In this document: in pieces, positions 44,561 to 56,826 of the stretch
Layout of the letters: each line of letters opens with the position of its first letter
Numbering within the stretch: position 1 is the stretch's first letter
Assembly (NCBI GenBank): GCA_031772625.1
Contig: CM062805.1
Span: 512,224,102-512,288,101, forward strand
DNA length: 64,000 nt
Direction: 5' to 3'
Origin: Pinus tabuliformis
Taxonomy: Eukaryota; Streptophyta; Pinopsida; Pinales; Pinaceae
Position numbers and translations under genes: made by a program
The notes under the pieces: model-generated
Seen by the model: the letters and a program-made list of their open reading frames with translations, nothing else
What the model was told of the DNA's origin: nothing
Database searches by the model: none

Positions 44561-45156
44561 ATAGCACTATTGTTGTCCTCCCTTGAGTATGTATAGGTAT
44601 TTTGGAGTTCTTGTACCATTGATCACGGTTTCTCCTATATCAAGCTCATGAACAACAAATCTGCTTGATCAAAACACCACTTCATTTCCTTGATCACACA
44701 CTTGACTAACAATCAACAGGTTATGCTTTAGATCATCAACATACATAACATTCCCACCTTTAACCTTTTATTTCAAGAAAACGGAGACTTTACCTTTTAT
44801 GACAACAGGAGTGTCATTTCCAAATGAGACATTCTTTTCCTTTTTAAGGCATTATATGATTGAAATTTCTCTTTGTCACCTGTCATGTGTTTTGAGCATC
44901 CACTGACGATGTACCACTAATTTTCTTTTCCTTCTGCATACAAGGCTATACCACATCTTTCTGTTTACAGTTCTTTCTTTCTCCATATTTTGGGATTTAA
45001 TGGAGTTTGCTCCTTTTGAGATATTTGCCGAAATTTACTCCTACATTCAAATTCTTCATGGCCAAAGTTGTTACAGATTGAGCATTCTATTTCATTTCCA
45101 AGAAGAGAAAAGTTATTATAGGAACCTTTCTTGATCCCTATCACATTCCTTTCATT
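44561..45156 (-). pseudogene. Copia protease with lost catalytic Asp, plus second zinc knuckle
   Basis: On the minus strand CSICNNFGHEEFECRSKF (about 45,040-45,095) is a CCHC knuckle. Further on comes WYIVSGCSKHMTGDKEKF near 44,880-44,916, the copia protease active site. In the family the motif is W-x-x-D-S-G; here the Asp codon is GTC (Val) at 44,905-44,907, so the protease cannot be active. A stop precedes it (44,917-44,919). Confidence 0.85.
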
Positions 45157-45895
45157 TCATGCTTCTCTAGTCATTATGGTCTTGTAAGCAACACATTGAG
45201 AAACTTTGTGTCCAAAATTATGACATGAGAAACATTGACCATTGAAGAAGTTCCTGCAATTATCGAATCTATTGACTTGGTGATTGTAGTTTCTATTGAT
45301 ATTCATCTTTGAAGAAAATTGAGTATGATTTACCTGAGGTTTGTTGTGGCTTCTATTCATCCTTGATGTAAATTGAGCCTGATTTACCTGGTGATCTACT
45401 TTATGCCTTTGTTGACAATTTTCATACTATTCATTGTTCTTTGCTGCATCAAGATAGCCTTTAGTGGAGGTTGATAGCTTCTGTGATTGAGATGCTTCTT
45501 TAGTATATCCAAGCCATGTCTTTATCAAAGGAGAATGTTTCACTTTGATAATTTCATTTAAGGTTTCTGATCCTTTAGAAAATCTAAGATTGAGAGCTTT
45601 TGTTTTCTCAAGATCCTTTCTTAGATCCACAATTTGACATTCTAGTTTTTCATTGTGTTTTTCTCTTTCAGCAAGTTGGTATGTCAAGGTATCTATAATC
45701 ATATTATTTTCTTCTAAACAGATTTTGAGTTTAGATATTTCTTCATGAAGGTCATCTTCTTCTAAAGCATCCCAAAAATTATCATCTTCATAATCCGTTA
45801 GAAGTCTATAGTCATTACTATTTTCATATTCATCACTATTTGATAAACCATCACTATCTTCATGAGTATAGTAACTCTTTTTACTTACACTTTGT
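45157..45895 (-). pseudogene. Copia gag, C-terminal part
   Basis: The minus-strand frame 45,427-45,702 (and upstream to 45,895) is Glu/Lys-rich with a predicted coiled coil (AEREKHNEKLECQIVDLRKDL). 45,157-45,360 holds Asn/His-rich repeats and CFSCHNFGHKVSQC, a CCHC zinc knuckle. It continues the gag begun at 48,119 after the nested TRIM-like element is removed. Confidence 0.8.
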
Positions 45896-47275
45896 TGTTA
45901 AGAAATTTACTGCATAACATAAATAATTACTGAGAGGAATAAATATAAAAATAACCAGCAACAACTATAAACACATAAACACAAATGTTTATCCAGGAAA
46001 ACCCCAAATTCGAGGAAAAACCCAACCTAATAAGATCTTATTAGCATTGGCCAAAACCCTGGCCAATCCGACCAAGTGAGTCTTCACCACTCACCTCCAG
46101 GTCTTACATTACAATGAAGTCCTTCCAGCCTTTTATAAGCTCCATTACATATAATACCACGGGCAGAATACCATGGGTGCCGAATACCATGTGCCCTAAA
46201 ACCATCACTATTTAACATGGTCAACTTTGACTCTATCCTGAGTCAAGTTTACCTAACAATTCCCCCCTTAAACTTGACTTGGGGTTCCTTGACTAACTCC
46301 AACCAAACCTACTAAGTGAGACAATCCTGCTCACTCTAGCTCTTACCCCCCTCAAAGTTTTCACCCGGGGTATTGTTAACCCGACATCCCCCTATCACCT
46401 AGGTCTAACCCAGACTTTACCAGTGATCACTGAGGGGTACACATGCCTTACCAGGTCTTACAGTAGTATGCCCATTTACATGCAATAATTTTGACTTCAT
46501 TAAAAAAAAAAAAATGTTTATTGCTGCTGCGATTCTAATCCATCCTCTCTCAATTTGATTTGCTCAAAAACTTCTATCAAACCGCTCCAACTACGATCTT
46601 GACAAGAACCTCGTAGATTCTAGCACTAGTGGCCTCATGTAGCAGAAAACGAACAATTTTCTAAGCCGCATGAATCCCGAACAATTCATCAGCATGTTCC
46701 AAACTGGTAAATATCGCAAATGCATTGCAATCCCTGACAGTTACGGCACTATCTTCCGCACATTCTCCTCGAGGTTCTTCTGCGTACGATTGTTCCACCA
46801 TTATTTTCCAGACCCAGATCTGTAAAAGGGCTGCATTGATCTCATCAGGCAATATAAACCCCTGGCATCAAAGAATCCCTTTGAAGCCAATATCTGGCTC
46901 TGATACCAGTTGTTAAGAAATTTACTGCATAACATAAATAATTATCGAGAAGAATATATATAAGAAAATAACCATCAATAACTATAAACACATAAACACA
47001 AATGTTTATCTGGGAAAACCCCAAATCCAAGGAAAAACCCAACCTAATAAGATCTTATTAGCATTGGCCAAAACCCTAGCCAATCTGACCAAGTGAGCCT
47101 TCACCGTTCACCTCCAGGTCTTGCATTACAATGAAGTCCTTCCAGCCTTTTATAAGCTCCATTACATATAATACCATGGGTAGAATACTATGGGTGCACA
47201 ATACCATGTGCCCCAAAACCATCACTGTTTAACCTGGTCAACTTTGACTCTATCCTGAGTCAAGTTTACCTAACA
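45896..47275 (-). mobile_element. TRIM-like small LTR element D inside copia gag
   Basis: Two LTRs of 363 and 365 bp (45,896-46,258 and 46,911-47,275), starting TGTTAAGAAA and ending TACCTAACA. By eye there are about 25 substitutions between them. The interior is only 652 bp. The minus-strand primer-binding site TGGTATCAGAGCC is at 46,895-46,907, and the polypurine tract AAGGGGGGAAT is at 46,259-46,269. Flanks TTTGT and TTTTT match at 4 of 5 positions. No gag or pol is present. One 63-codon frame (46,661-46,852) of unknown meaning lies in the interior. The element disrupts copia gag. Confidence 0.88.
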
Positions 47276-47280
47276 TTTTT

Positions 47281-48119
47281 TTTCTATTGCATTTTGCAGA
47301 GTCCTTCCCTTTATCATATTTAGCTTTATGAGGACATTTGGCAGCATAATGACCAACTCTACCACATGCAAAATATTTGAAAGGTATTTTACCTCTAAAT
47401 CTTTCGGAACCCCTTTGAAGCTTCTTGACAAAGTTTACTTCATCTTCTTCTTCTGAAATATGTCCTGATTCATTGCATTCTTCCTTTCCTTTTGCTGAAG
47501 CTTTAAATGCAGCTTCTCTTATATCTGATGGGCCTCCTTTTCTCATCTCAAAGGTAGTTAAGATTCCGTGAAGTTGTGTCATAGTGATAGTCTATAGATC
47601 CTATTTTTCTTCTATGGCAGATACTTTTGGTTCAAATTTAGCAGACAAGGATCTTAAAAATTTCTCAACTAAGGGAACTTCCTTTATCTCTTCACCCAGA
47701 TTCTTCATGCAATTAACAACCTCATCTATACGTAAGAAGTAGCTAGCTATACTTTCATCATTGTTCATCTTAAGAGTTTCATATTGAATTCGGAGAGTTT
47801 GAAGTTTAGCATGCTTTACCTGAGAGTCTCCTTCATAGCTTAGAACGATTTTGTCCCATATTTGTTTGGCTGATTTGAGCTACATAACTTTGAAAAACCC
47901 TGATGGTGACAGACTTCCCAATAATGTATTGACAACCCTGGCATTGGTTTCATATTTCTTTTTCCCTGTCATATATGTAGGAATTTTTGATGGAAAATTA
48001 TATCCTCCTTCCACGATTTCCCAGACATCTATTCCAAGATATTGTACACAGGTTGTGGTTCTTATCTTCCAATAAACAAAGTTGATCCCATCAAATATTG
48101 GAGGTCTAATGGATCCCAT
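47281..48119 (-). pseudogene. Copia gag, N-terminal part
   Basis: The minus-strand frame 47,880-48,119 begins MGSIRPPIFDGINFVYWKIRT, the standard opening of plant copia Gag, and continues in the same direction with AKQIWDKIVLSYEGDSQVK and LRIQYETLKMNNDESIASYF. The last part, 47,250-47,582, contains FKYFACGRVGHYAAKCPHK, a CCHC zinc knuckle. A few stops (47,880 and near 47,585) interrupt it. The start is close to the primer-binding site as expected. Confidence 0.85.
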
Positions 48120-48183
48120 GCTTTCTTAGTTACACATGATGATGGATCTCCCTTCAAGTGATCAAGCTTCTTCTGAAGGACCT

Positions 48184-48195
48184 GCTCTGATACCA
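48184..48195 (-). other. Primer-binding site of copia element C
   Basis: TGGTATCAGAGC on the minus strand, exact match to the tRNA-Met-type consensus, two bases from the 5' LTR. Confidence 0.92.
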
Positions 48196-48197
48196 AA

Positions 48198-49721
48198 TGT
48201 TGGAAATAATACTGAGAGGGGGGGGCGTGAATCAGTATTATCATATCAATAATTTAATTTTCCAAATAGATTTGTATACGCTACTTCAGCTAAGTGAACT
48301 AGCGTGTATACGAGACTATACTTAAGGAAACCATTGTATATGCAGAGAACTTTTGATTTACCAAATTTATCATGCATTGAACTTTAACCAGTATATCATA
48401 AATTTATTAGACAGTGCAGTAAAAGCAGAATAAAGCATCACACATAAGCAACACACATGAACACCAAGATATAACGTGGAAACCGAATGTGGGTGAAAAC
48501 CACCTATTGTTGTCGTCTCTGTCTTCTTTTAATAATAAGAAAATATTTTTACAATTTTGTATTGGTGCAGAATTATACCAGTATGCAGGCTTCTACCTGG
48601 AGAAGGTTACAACCTTCTCTCATTCTCCGAATTCTCCTGCAAGGGAGCTACAACCCCCTAAATCGTGTAATAGCTGATATGTTTACTAGTACGTAGGATG
48701 CAACCTACAGAAGGCTACGACCTTCTTTCTTGCTCCAAGGACAACGTTTCATAAATTTTCAGACTTGATCCATCAACAACATTATAACTGTAATTCAATC
48801 ATCGAATACATCTACATCAACCAATCACTTTCTGAACCAACCACAACCAAATCAGTCAACCACTTTGACAACCCATCAATCTGATCATTCAGAATACTGT
48901 TACCAGAATGCAATAACCAAAACCCGAACCAAAACCCAGAATTCTGCAACAGTAAGCAGAAACAACTGAAACATATTTTATAAGGTATACGCTACTTCCG
49001 TGTGTCGAACCTACGTGTATACACGTTTTTGTCAAAGCCAACCAGCTTATACATCTACAAATATTAATTTATAATTCTACAACTAATCTAGAGTTTAGTT
49101 ATACCCAGATCATAAGATTTACAGAATAACACATGCGTCAGTATACAGATATAGAATAAACATGATCAAACCATATAAATATAGTCCATTTCAAGCCTTA
49201 AGATCTCGATTCATCATTATATCTTATCCTCCATCAACCGCTAAGGTTCATCCCTGGTTCAAATCAAGCATAGCACCATAAGCCAATAACCTACATACTA
49301 GATCTCACACTTCATCAGATATTCGATACTTGTACCACTTGGCATAATGATCTTCTCCTCCTTTTATAGTTTTAGGCCTTTCTCAATACCATGGACCAAA
49401 ACCACTTAGGACCAATACCTTGTACCAAATACCTAGGGTCAATACCTAGGACCAGATACCTTGGACCAATACCATGGATCAAAATACCATGGACCAAATA
49501 CTTCGGACCAAAAACATAGTTTTCCAAGGTGTACGTGCTTTTCCTTATGTGAAAGTGCATGTGTACGTATACGCTACTTGTGGTCAGTGAACCTACGTAT
49601 ACCTCTCTTTCTTCATTCTATGTAGATTGATCTGTAATTCTATGTTGTTAACCTGCGGTACTGTGAACTTTCATCTGAGTGAGTTGCCATCAAGGGCAAT
49701 ACTTGTATCATAATGTCAACA
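48198..49721 (-). repeat. 5' LTR of copia element C
   Basis: Partner of 39,042-40,583, starting TGTTGGAAATAATACTGAGAGG and ending gtcaaca, followed by TCTAT. The same hairpins (48,275-48,310, about 48,988-49,023, about 49,528-49,600) and minisatellite are present. Confidence 0.93.
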
Positions 49722-49726
49722 TCTAT

Positions 49727-51016
<1,290 letters not shown>

Positions 51017-51822
51017 ACAGGAACAGATTATGCAGGTAGGACAACATGAAGAGAGGTATCAATAGATGAGGCACAAGTTACAACAATAGGGTGAAGGTGA
51101 TAAGATGAGGAGTTTCATCTCACAATAGATAGCTTAGTTAGGATCATGAACAAGATTTATGTACCAAATGACCGTGAGCTCAAGAACCTTATCTTGAGGG
51201 AGTTTCATGTCAAGTTGTTTTAAGGTCACTCGGGATATCATAATACATTCACAACAACTAATAAATTCTATCATTTGCTAAACATGAAGAAATAGATGGC
51301 TAATTTTGTTGCAATATGTTTGGATTGTCAATAGGTAAAAGAAGGTTGTAATCATCCAGGTGGTTTATTGCAGTCCATTCTAATTTAAGAGTGGAAATGG
51401 GAGGTCATTTCCATGGACTTCATGACAAGTTTTCCAAGGACATTGAGATAAAATGATTCCATCATGGTTGTGGTTAAAATTTTGTGTAAGGTAGCTCACT
51501 TCATTGCAATTAAGTCTAGGAATCAAACTAGTGAGGTAGCTCATATTTTCATCATGGAGATAGTGAGATTGCATGGTATTCCCAAGAAGATCATATCATA
51601 TAGAGATGCCAAGTTCACTTCCAAATTTTGGAAAGTGTTTTTTGCAAGCTTAGCGACAGAGTTGGCTTTCAGTACATCTTATCATCTGCAAACATATGGA
51701 TAGATAGAGTGAGTAAGCAAGACTCTTGAGGATATGTTGAGGATGTATGTCATTCATCAATAGAGGAAGTGGGAAGAGTATATTCCACTTGTAGATTTCG
51801 CATATAATGAGTGGCTAGTTGG
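51017..51822 (+). pseudogene. Host gypsy integrase remnant
   Basis: Continues the pol frame of 23,205-23,345. The zinc-binding part reads LILREFHVKLF then GHSGYHNTF and CLDCQ. The catalytic core has WEVISMDFMTSFPRT (first Asp), VVVKILCKVAHFIAI, the frame 51,464-51,703 with HGIPKKIISYRDAKFTSKFW (second region) and STSYHLQTYG (third, decayed), then LVDFAYNEW. Many stops show it is old. The frame is cut at about 51,822, where an unrelated minus-strand unit begins, and its end and 3' LTR are not found in the window. Confidence 0.88.
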
Positions 51823-53056
51823 TGTTAACACCCAGGTTGTTCCCTTTGACTCTAAGGGAATACGGCCGGGGTAACCACTAACCAATCTTTGGATTACAGT
51901 GCCTAGCCACACTATAATCAGAGAGGGCTCTCTCTTTATACTTTGCCTCTGTTCTATGGATATTTTAGGCTAGCTATGAAATGTGGGTGCTTAGTTTTGT
52001 GCTTTGGTTGAAGGATGTCTTTCTGTACTTGAAGTGTGCAATCTGCAGATGAGTTTATTTCATTGGGCAATGGAGTCTGTGGCTACAAGTGTTTAGAAAC
52101 CTTGAGATGATTTACTGAAATTACAGGGCCATTTAAATACTTCATATAACAAAGTTAGATTATGATGGTGACATGTGAACAACCAGTGGAAAGCATTTAA
52201 GAATTTTCCACTAAAGCTGGGGTGTGGGGAAGAGATAGATGCCTCAGGAGCAAACTTGAATTCCTGAAAATATTTATCACAGTGAAAGATATAGCTTGAA
52301 AGTGTAGCAATTGAGAATTACACCTTATTTACTCTATCTGGTAGAAAACATTTATAACAGCTTAGATTGAGTTCAGGGTAATCTATGATTAAATCCTGGA
52401 ACTATTCTTTTACTTTGCCATTAAGTGTAAAACTCACAAACATGAAAGAAAATGAAAGACTAGAAAACATTTAACGCAGAGGTTTAAAGAAGACTTATTG
52501 TGCTATGAAACATGCAGGAATCCTGTAACATTCAGTCAGCCACCACAGTGCATCAAGGAACACATAGCTTTGGAAATTCCATCCACCTTTTGTATTATTT
52601 CTCTGAGAGTTGTACAGCAACAGAAATATAGAAATGAAATCAACAACAACCCTTTTGCAAACTCATGCGAAGGGGACTTTATAGAATTGTTTATACAAAA
52701 TATCTCAGGTATTGAGTCATCTGAGAGAGAAATATCTTCATTACTTCGTACAGAAAAGTAGAAAAGAAGTTATTGCATCTTTGAATGCAACATAACTGCT
52801 CTTTAAGTCTGTCAGAGGATATTTTGACCTTTGGAGGTCACTGAGTCGGTTGGAACGCTTTGCTTTAATGCTGGAAAATGTGCCTTTACGTTTGCTGCGT
52901 TGTATCTTCTCGGCCTTGCCACCTGTGACTGTGCTTGCTGTTGTGGTGACCGAATAGCCCTGCTGAGTTGGCTCAGCCTTTCATCTTTCCTTTGTATGCT
53001 GATCTACAAAAATTTTCCCTGTGTATGATCACTTATAAATTTGCAAAAACTTGACA
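51823..53056 (-). promoter_or_regulatory. LTR-like 3' flank of the two-ORF unit
   Basis: Starts abruptly at the break in the host gypsy integrase with TGTTAACACCC, so the minus strand ends GGGTGTTAACA, a common LTR terminus. About 110 bp inside, the minus strand has GTATAAAGAGAGAG (51,927-51,940), a TATA-like box. A purine-rich run lies near 52,990-53,010. This suggests a 3' LTR downstream of the two ORFs, but no second copy of it is present up to the window end, so it cannot be proved. An 87-codon plus frame (52,498-52,761) matches nothing. Confidence 0.45.
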
Positions 53057-55888
53057 TTACAGATTCTGGCTTGATAATATTAGCTGTGTCAATCTGTTCC
53101 AGACTTCCTGTGTGGGCAATTGGTGCTTCACAATTGCCTCTATGGTTTCATCTGCTTCTGTATATTTATAGAAATCTGGAGGCACATCAAACAAATGATT
53201 GATCTCATTCATGATGAAGAACAGGTTTTCCACCCTATTGTAGAGAGTCTGCCCTGATGCTGGCCCTGATTCTGCTAAAGTGTTGGGCTGTCCTGCAATT
53301 TGACTTGCAGCAAAGGCATTGACCCTTTTAGCATAATTTTCATGGGTAAGCAGTCTTCCCACACTGCTTAGTATGCTGGGGAGGCCTCTGTTTTGTAATA
53401 CCTGAAACCTATCCATGAACTTGTTGATTTCGGTCTGCATATCTTGGGTTCTCCTTTCTAATGTTCCAACCAGGTTTCTTAATGTCAGGACCCTTTTAAC
53501 CATTGAGATTGTCTCAGTCCTATGAGCAATTCCCATGGTGTTCAGTTGAGAGCTTGTCCTGTTATTCAATATGTTGATCATCCTATTGGCAGCATCAGGC
53601 ATGTTGCCAAGGCTTGCTCTTGCTCTGTGTATCTCCCTATTTTCCTTTGTAATGAGCGCTGACTTCTCATCTATGGTCTCAATGAATTGCCACTGATCAG
53701 TAATGGACTGGCCAATATTGGCCCACAGGACTGTTTTGAGCTCTGCTGTCACCTTATCTAGTGTGAGCTCTTTCTCAAGCTCAGTTATTCTCTTTTTGAG
53801 AGCTTTTATATCTCTTTCCTTCTCAGCCACATTCTGTTTGCTCTTATCATACCTTTCATTTACTTTAGCCAAAGATTCCTTGGCTTGATTAAGCTCTAAC
53901 ATTTGAGCTTCCAGGACTTGAATCTCATTCTGAAGCTTCTGCATATCCAGACTATGAGTCTGCTCTGTTGTTGGTGCAGCTGTCAATGTAGTTGGTGCTG
54001 TTGGTTCTGTTTGTTGAGGAGGAGGAGGAGTAGTAGTTGGAGCAGCTTCCTCAAGGTTGATTACTTCAGGAGGAGGCTGGGAGGTTTGACCTTCTTCTCT
54101 TTGTTTCAAGGCTGCCTGTAATGCTACCTTTGAAGCCTCCGATTCTCCCAGCCTTTCTTGAGTTTGCATTAGCTGCTTGTACAGAGATACCAACAAGGTT
54201 GTGGCCTCTTGATCATGTCTTTGCTGGGCAACATCATCTGTTTGAGGGTGAATTGTGGCTGGGAGTTTGATCTTTCTCCTCAAAGCTGCCATGTCTGCAT
54301 CCCTCAACTTTAATATCTCTTGTATGCCCTTGATATCTTTGGGATCATGCCCAATCTCTATGATGATGTCTTCTAAGGACCTAATTCTATTGTCCTTTGC
54401 TTGAGAGGATGCTTTCTCCAACTCAAGCTGAGCAGTTGTGTTGTTAAGGCTACTTTGTAGCCTGTAATTATCCAATGTTTGGTCTGCCAGGGAAGCATAG
54501 ACCATCTCACCCGTTTGCTTATGCAGTTCTATTTTGTCCATTGGGTGGATATCCTTGGCAAGGACCTCCAGGTTGGTCCTCAAGTAGTCAGAGGCAGATT
54601 GGGGCTGCACTGCTGTTGGCATAAAATGACTCATGATCATTTTGCCTTCCTGCACATCATATGCAGACATGAGTCTTTGTTGATTGGTGGGAGCCATGTT
54701 TAACAGATGGTTATACAGCTGTATTTTGATGGGCTCATTTCTCCTCTTAATGTCGATGAACTGCTGTTTAATGCTGAGTCCACCTTCCCTTTGTTGATTT
54801 GAGGAACTCACTTCTCCTCCCATTGCTCTATCCTGTTCCTGTTGAAAGGAACTTGCTGATGCTTCCCTGTTGGGTGGGATCATACCAAAAGACTGTCCCA
54901 TTGGCATTTCTTCCTCTGAGAAGGGATTGATTCTCTGTCTTTTCTCCCCATGAGTTGTTGATGTTGTAAGGGGAGTCTCTCTGTCCCTTTTCCTGCTTGT
55001 ATCCTCCTTTTGTGGAGTTTGGAGGATTGATGCCTCAGCTGAAGTTTCTTGCCTTGGAGGCACAGTTTGTTCAGTGGATTTAGGGGCTTCCACTGTTTGC
55101 TCTTGCTGGACAGGCTGCTCCTGTCTTTGTTCTTCTTGTTGTTGGTGTTGTGTTTGTTGCTGCACTTCCTGCTGCATCATTTCTTCTTGTTGTTGGACTA
55201 GTGTTTCCATTTGCTCTTCAGTCATATGAGGTGGCTGTTCCATCTGCTTTTCTTTGCTTTTGCTGGATGTCTGTGGAGTATTCATGGCAGCTTGCTGATG
55301 TGTTGTTGAGGATGAGGCAGCTGCTCCAAGTTGTCTTTGATATGAGAGGGGAACCTGTCCACAAGTTTCCAAGTCAGCTTCTTTTTGAATATTTCTAGCC
55401 TCTCTTTCTAGCAGCTCTTCACTAGTAATTTCCTCTTCTAGGGTGCCCTTTTTCCAGCTCAATGCATTGGCATATTGTTCAATCTCAGGCAGCCTCATAT
55501 GTGCATAGCTACCCAATTTGTATTTTATCCTCCTGAGGGAAACAAAATGATTGGGGTCATAGGGTATCCATTCAAAACTAGTTTGCAGTTTGAGGGCCTC
55601 TAGGATACTATTTGCCTCTTTCCATCCCTCTTCTCTTTTGTTATATAGGAAAGGGCCCAGCTGGCTCCTTACCTTCAACTGTGCCTTCTTGTTCTTGCTT
55701 TGGAAGTGGAGGTAGTCGGCATTCCCAAATTGCCTGAAGTATTCTAGGGCAAAAAGTCTCATAGGGACATACCTTGGCAGCCTATAAGTCTTCAACTCAC
55801 AGCCATATACTCTGATCACTGTGTGGTGTTGGTAAAAGTACCAATTACCAATGTTGTAGGTTTTGGAGAGATGGAGAACTCTCCTCAT
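53057..55888 (-). CDS. Large uncharacterised Gln-rich coiled-coil protein (ORF2, 943 aa)
   Basis: I do not recognise this protein as any transposon enzyme. It is an uninterrupted 943-codon frame, the longest in the window, while nearly all neighbouring frames are riddled with stops. Visible architecture: residues 1-165, a compact region rich in aromatics and basics (GNWYFYQHHTVIRVYG, LPRYVPMRLFALEYFRQF); about 165-285, Gln/Glu-rich low complexity; about 305-335, a basic patch that could be a nuclear signal (KRDRE, EKRQR); about 465-570, heptad-like helix; about 610-655, Pro/Thr-rich linker; about 660-730, strong coiled coil (LQNEIQVLEAQMLELNQAKE); 730-943, helical C-terminus. The start is set by ATG, 8 bp after the ORF1 stop. 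The frame is also open for about 20 codons upstream of it, so ORF1 and ORF2 may once have been one protein. It could be a Gag-like or accessory protein of a non-autonomous retroelement. Confidence 0.7.
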   Translation of the reverse strand: MRRVLHLSKTYNIGNWYFYQHHTVIRVYGCELKTYRLPRYVPMRLFALEYFRQFGNADYLHFQSKNKKAQLKVRSQLGPFLYNKREEGWKEANSILEALKLQTSFEWIPYDPNHFVSLRRIKYKLGSYAHMRLPEIEQYANALSWKKGTLEEEITSEELLEREARNIQKEADLETCGQVPLSYQRQLGAAASSSTTHQQAAMNTPQTSSKSKEKQMEQPPHMTEEQMETLVQQQEEMMQQEVQQQTQHQQQEEQRQEQPVQQEQTVEAPKSTEQTVPPRQETSAEASILQTPQKEDTSRKRDRETPLTTSTTHGEKRQRINPFSEEEMPMGQSFGMIPPNREASASSFQQEQDRAMGGEVSSSNQQREGGLSIKQQFIDIKRRNEPIKIQLYNHLLNMAPTNQQRLMSAYDVQEGKMIMSHFMPTAVQPQSASDYLRTNLEVLAKDIHPMDKIELHKQTGEMVYASLADQTLDNYRLQSSLNNTTAQLELEKASSQAKDNRIRSLEDIIIEIGHDPKDIKGIQEILKLRDADMAALRRKIKLPATIHPQTDDVAQQRHDQEATTLLVSLYKQLMQTQERLGESEASKVALQAALKQREEGQTSQPPPEVINLEEAAPTTTPPPPQQTEPTAPTTLTAAPTTEQTHSLDMQKLQNEIQVLEAQMLELNQAKESLAKVNERYDKSKQNVAEKERDIKALKKRITELEKELTLDKVTAELKTVLWANIGQSITDQWQFIETIDEKSALITKENREIHRARASLGNMPDAANRMINILNNRTSSQLNTMGIAHRTETISMVKRVLTLRNLVGTLERRTQDMQTEINKFMDRFQVLQNRGLPSILSSVGRLLTHENYAKRVNAFAASQIAGQPNTLAESGPASGQTLYNRVENLFFIMNEINHLFDVPPDFYKYTEADETIEAIVKHQLPTQEVWNRLTQLILSSQNL

Positions 55889-55896
55889 GTCATGAG

Positions 55897-56826
55897 TTAA
55901 CCTTGGAGAGAAACACCATACAATAATGTCATAGCTGGATGAATGAACAAGTCTATGAACTCACAGTATGTGTATGGTGATACAGAGGTGCAATGAAAAA
56001 CTGAGGTCCAAAACACAACTGACCTTGGATTCCCCTGGGCATTAACTTGCTTCAGGGGAATGAGGAAGCTGCCTGGTTGATAAAACAAGAATAGATGGTA
56101 AATGTATGAAGTGTATCTGAACAGTCTTTCCCTTTGCAGATTCATTAGCTGGTCATGGATCCTATCTGCAATATATGTGGCATAGTCATAATGTACAGCT
56201 GGAGGCTTTCCAGGAGAGAATATAGACAGCATTGCCACTATACTATCATCCACATCCTCCACTCCCCTGAACCCTAGGACATAGCTGATCAAATCCACCA
56301 GCATTCTGCCCAATTCATTTAAGTATGCATATCCAATAGGAGGAGTTCTGATGGCTTCAGAGCTTGGTTGTATGAACAGCTGATTGATTTTGATGATCTG
56401 GTCATTTGACAACTTAGTCCCCTTCTTTATCAAGTTCTGCATGTAGAGGGGGGTCAATGGTTTTGCAGTGTGGAAATGCAGCATCTCATTTATGCTCTCT
56501 GGGGTGATATGGAACAGAATTGAGCCTGTGGGGCTGAGAACAGCTCTTTGGCATGGATCATAGCACTCCTGGCATCTGTGGATCAATTCTGGCATAGGAT
56601 TTACCTGGGGGAGGTTGTAGATGGGCAAGTTTGAGTCCCAAATGCCTAGGATATCAGCTCCACTAAGGTGCTGGGCTTTCAACTCATTTAGCATCTGAAT
56701 ATTATATTTAGAGCCTAATGGAAAATAGTCTAACATCTGATAATCCACATCTCCCAGAGCTTTCCATTCTAACTCCCTTTGAGGGGTATTGAGAGGCTTG
56801 ATGTTCAGTGCAATTGGAGTTTCCAT
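55897..56826 (-). CDS. Uncharacterised protein upstream of ORF2 (ORF1, 309 aa)
   Basis: A complete 309-codon frame on the same strand as ORF2 and ending 8 bp before it. Family unknown to me. The general look (globular, helical, short CxxC-like HRCQECYDP near residue 83, DVDDSIVAMLSIFSPGKPP near 193, YTSYIYHLFLFYQPGSF near 235) recalls the plant proteins annotated as mobile-domain or putative transposon proteins, but I cannot confirm this. No zinc knuckle, protease or polymerase motif. The end (YCEFIDLFIHP) and the beginning of ORF2 read as one continuous domain if the frame is shifted by one base in the 55,900-55,957 overlap. It was probably expressed from a promoter to the right, in the GC-rich region. 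Confidence 0.7.
   Translation of the reverse strand: METPIALNIKPLNTPQRELEWKALGDVDYQMLDYFPLGSKYNIQMLNELKAQHLSGADILGIWDSNLPIYNLPQVNPMPELIHRCQECYDPCQRAVLSPTGSILFHITPESINEMLHFHTAKPLTPLYMQNLIKKGTKLSNDQIIKINQLFIQPSSEAIRTPPIGYAYLNELGRMLVDLISYVLGFRGVEDVDDSIVAMLSIFSPGKPPAVHYDYATYIADRIHDQLMNLQRERLFRYTSYIYHLFLFYQPGSFLIPLKQVNAQGNPRSVVFWTSVFHCTSVSPYTYCEFIDLFIHPAMTLLYGVSLQG

Larger units (their letters stand above)
39042..49721 (-). mobile_element. Ty1/copia element C, minus strand
   Basis: Flanked by the target duplication TCTAT (39,037-39,041 and 49,722-49,726). The LTRs are 1,542 and 1,524 bp and start TGTTGG; the left copy ends CCAACA and the right one TCAACA. A primer-binding site (48,184-48,195) and a polypurine tract (40,584-40,597) are present. 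The order gag, protease, integrase, RT, RNase H identifies Ty1/copia. Removing the nested TRIM-like element leaves about 9.3 kb, including about 1.3 kb of non-coding DNA between RNase H and the 3' LTR. Each pol module has only one or a few defects, so it is younger than the host gypsy but no longer active. Confidence 0.93.

Noticed and set aside
49372-49560. 62-codon minus frame of GPRYLV-like repeats
   Set aside because: Direct translation of the short minisatellite in the copia LTR.
54479-55398. Plus-strand frames within ORF2
   Set aside because: Shadow frames of the 943-codon minus-strand ORF; no motif of their own.
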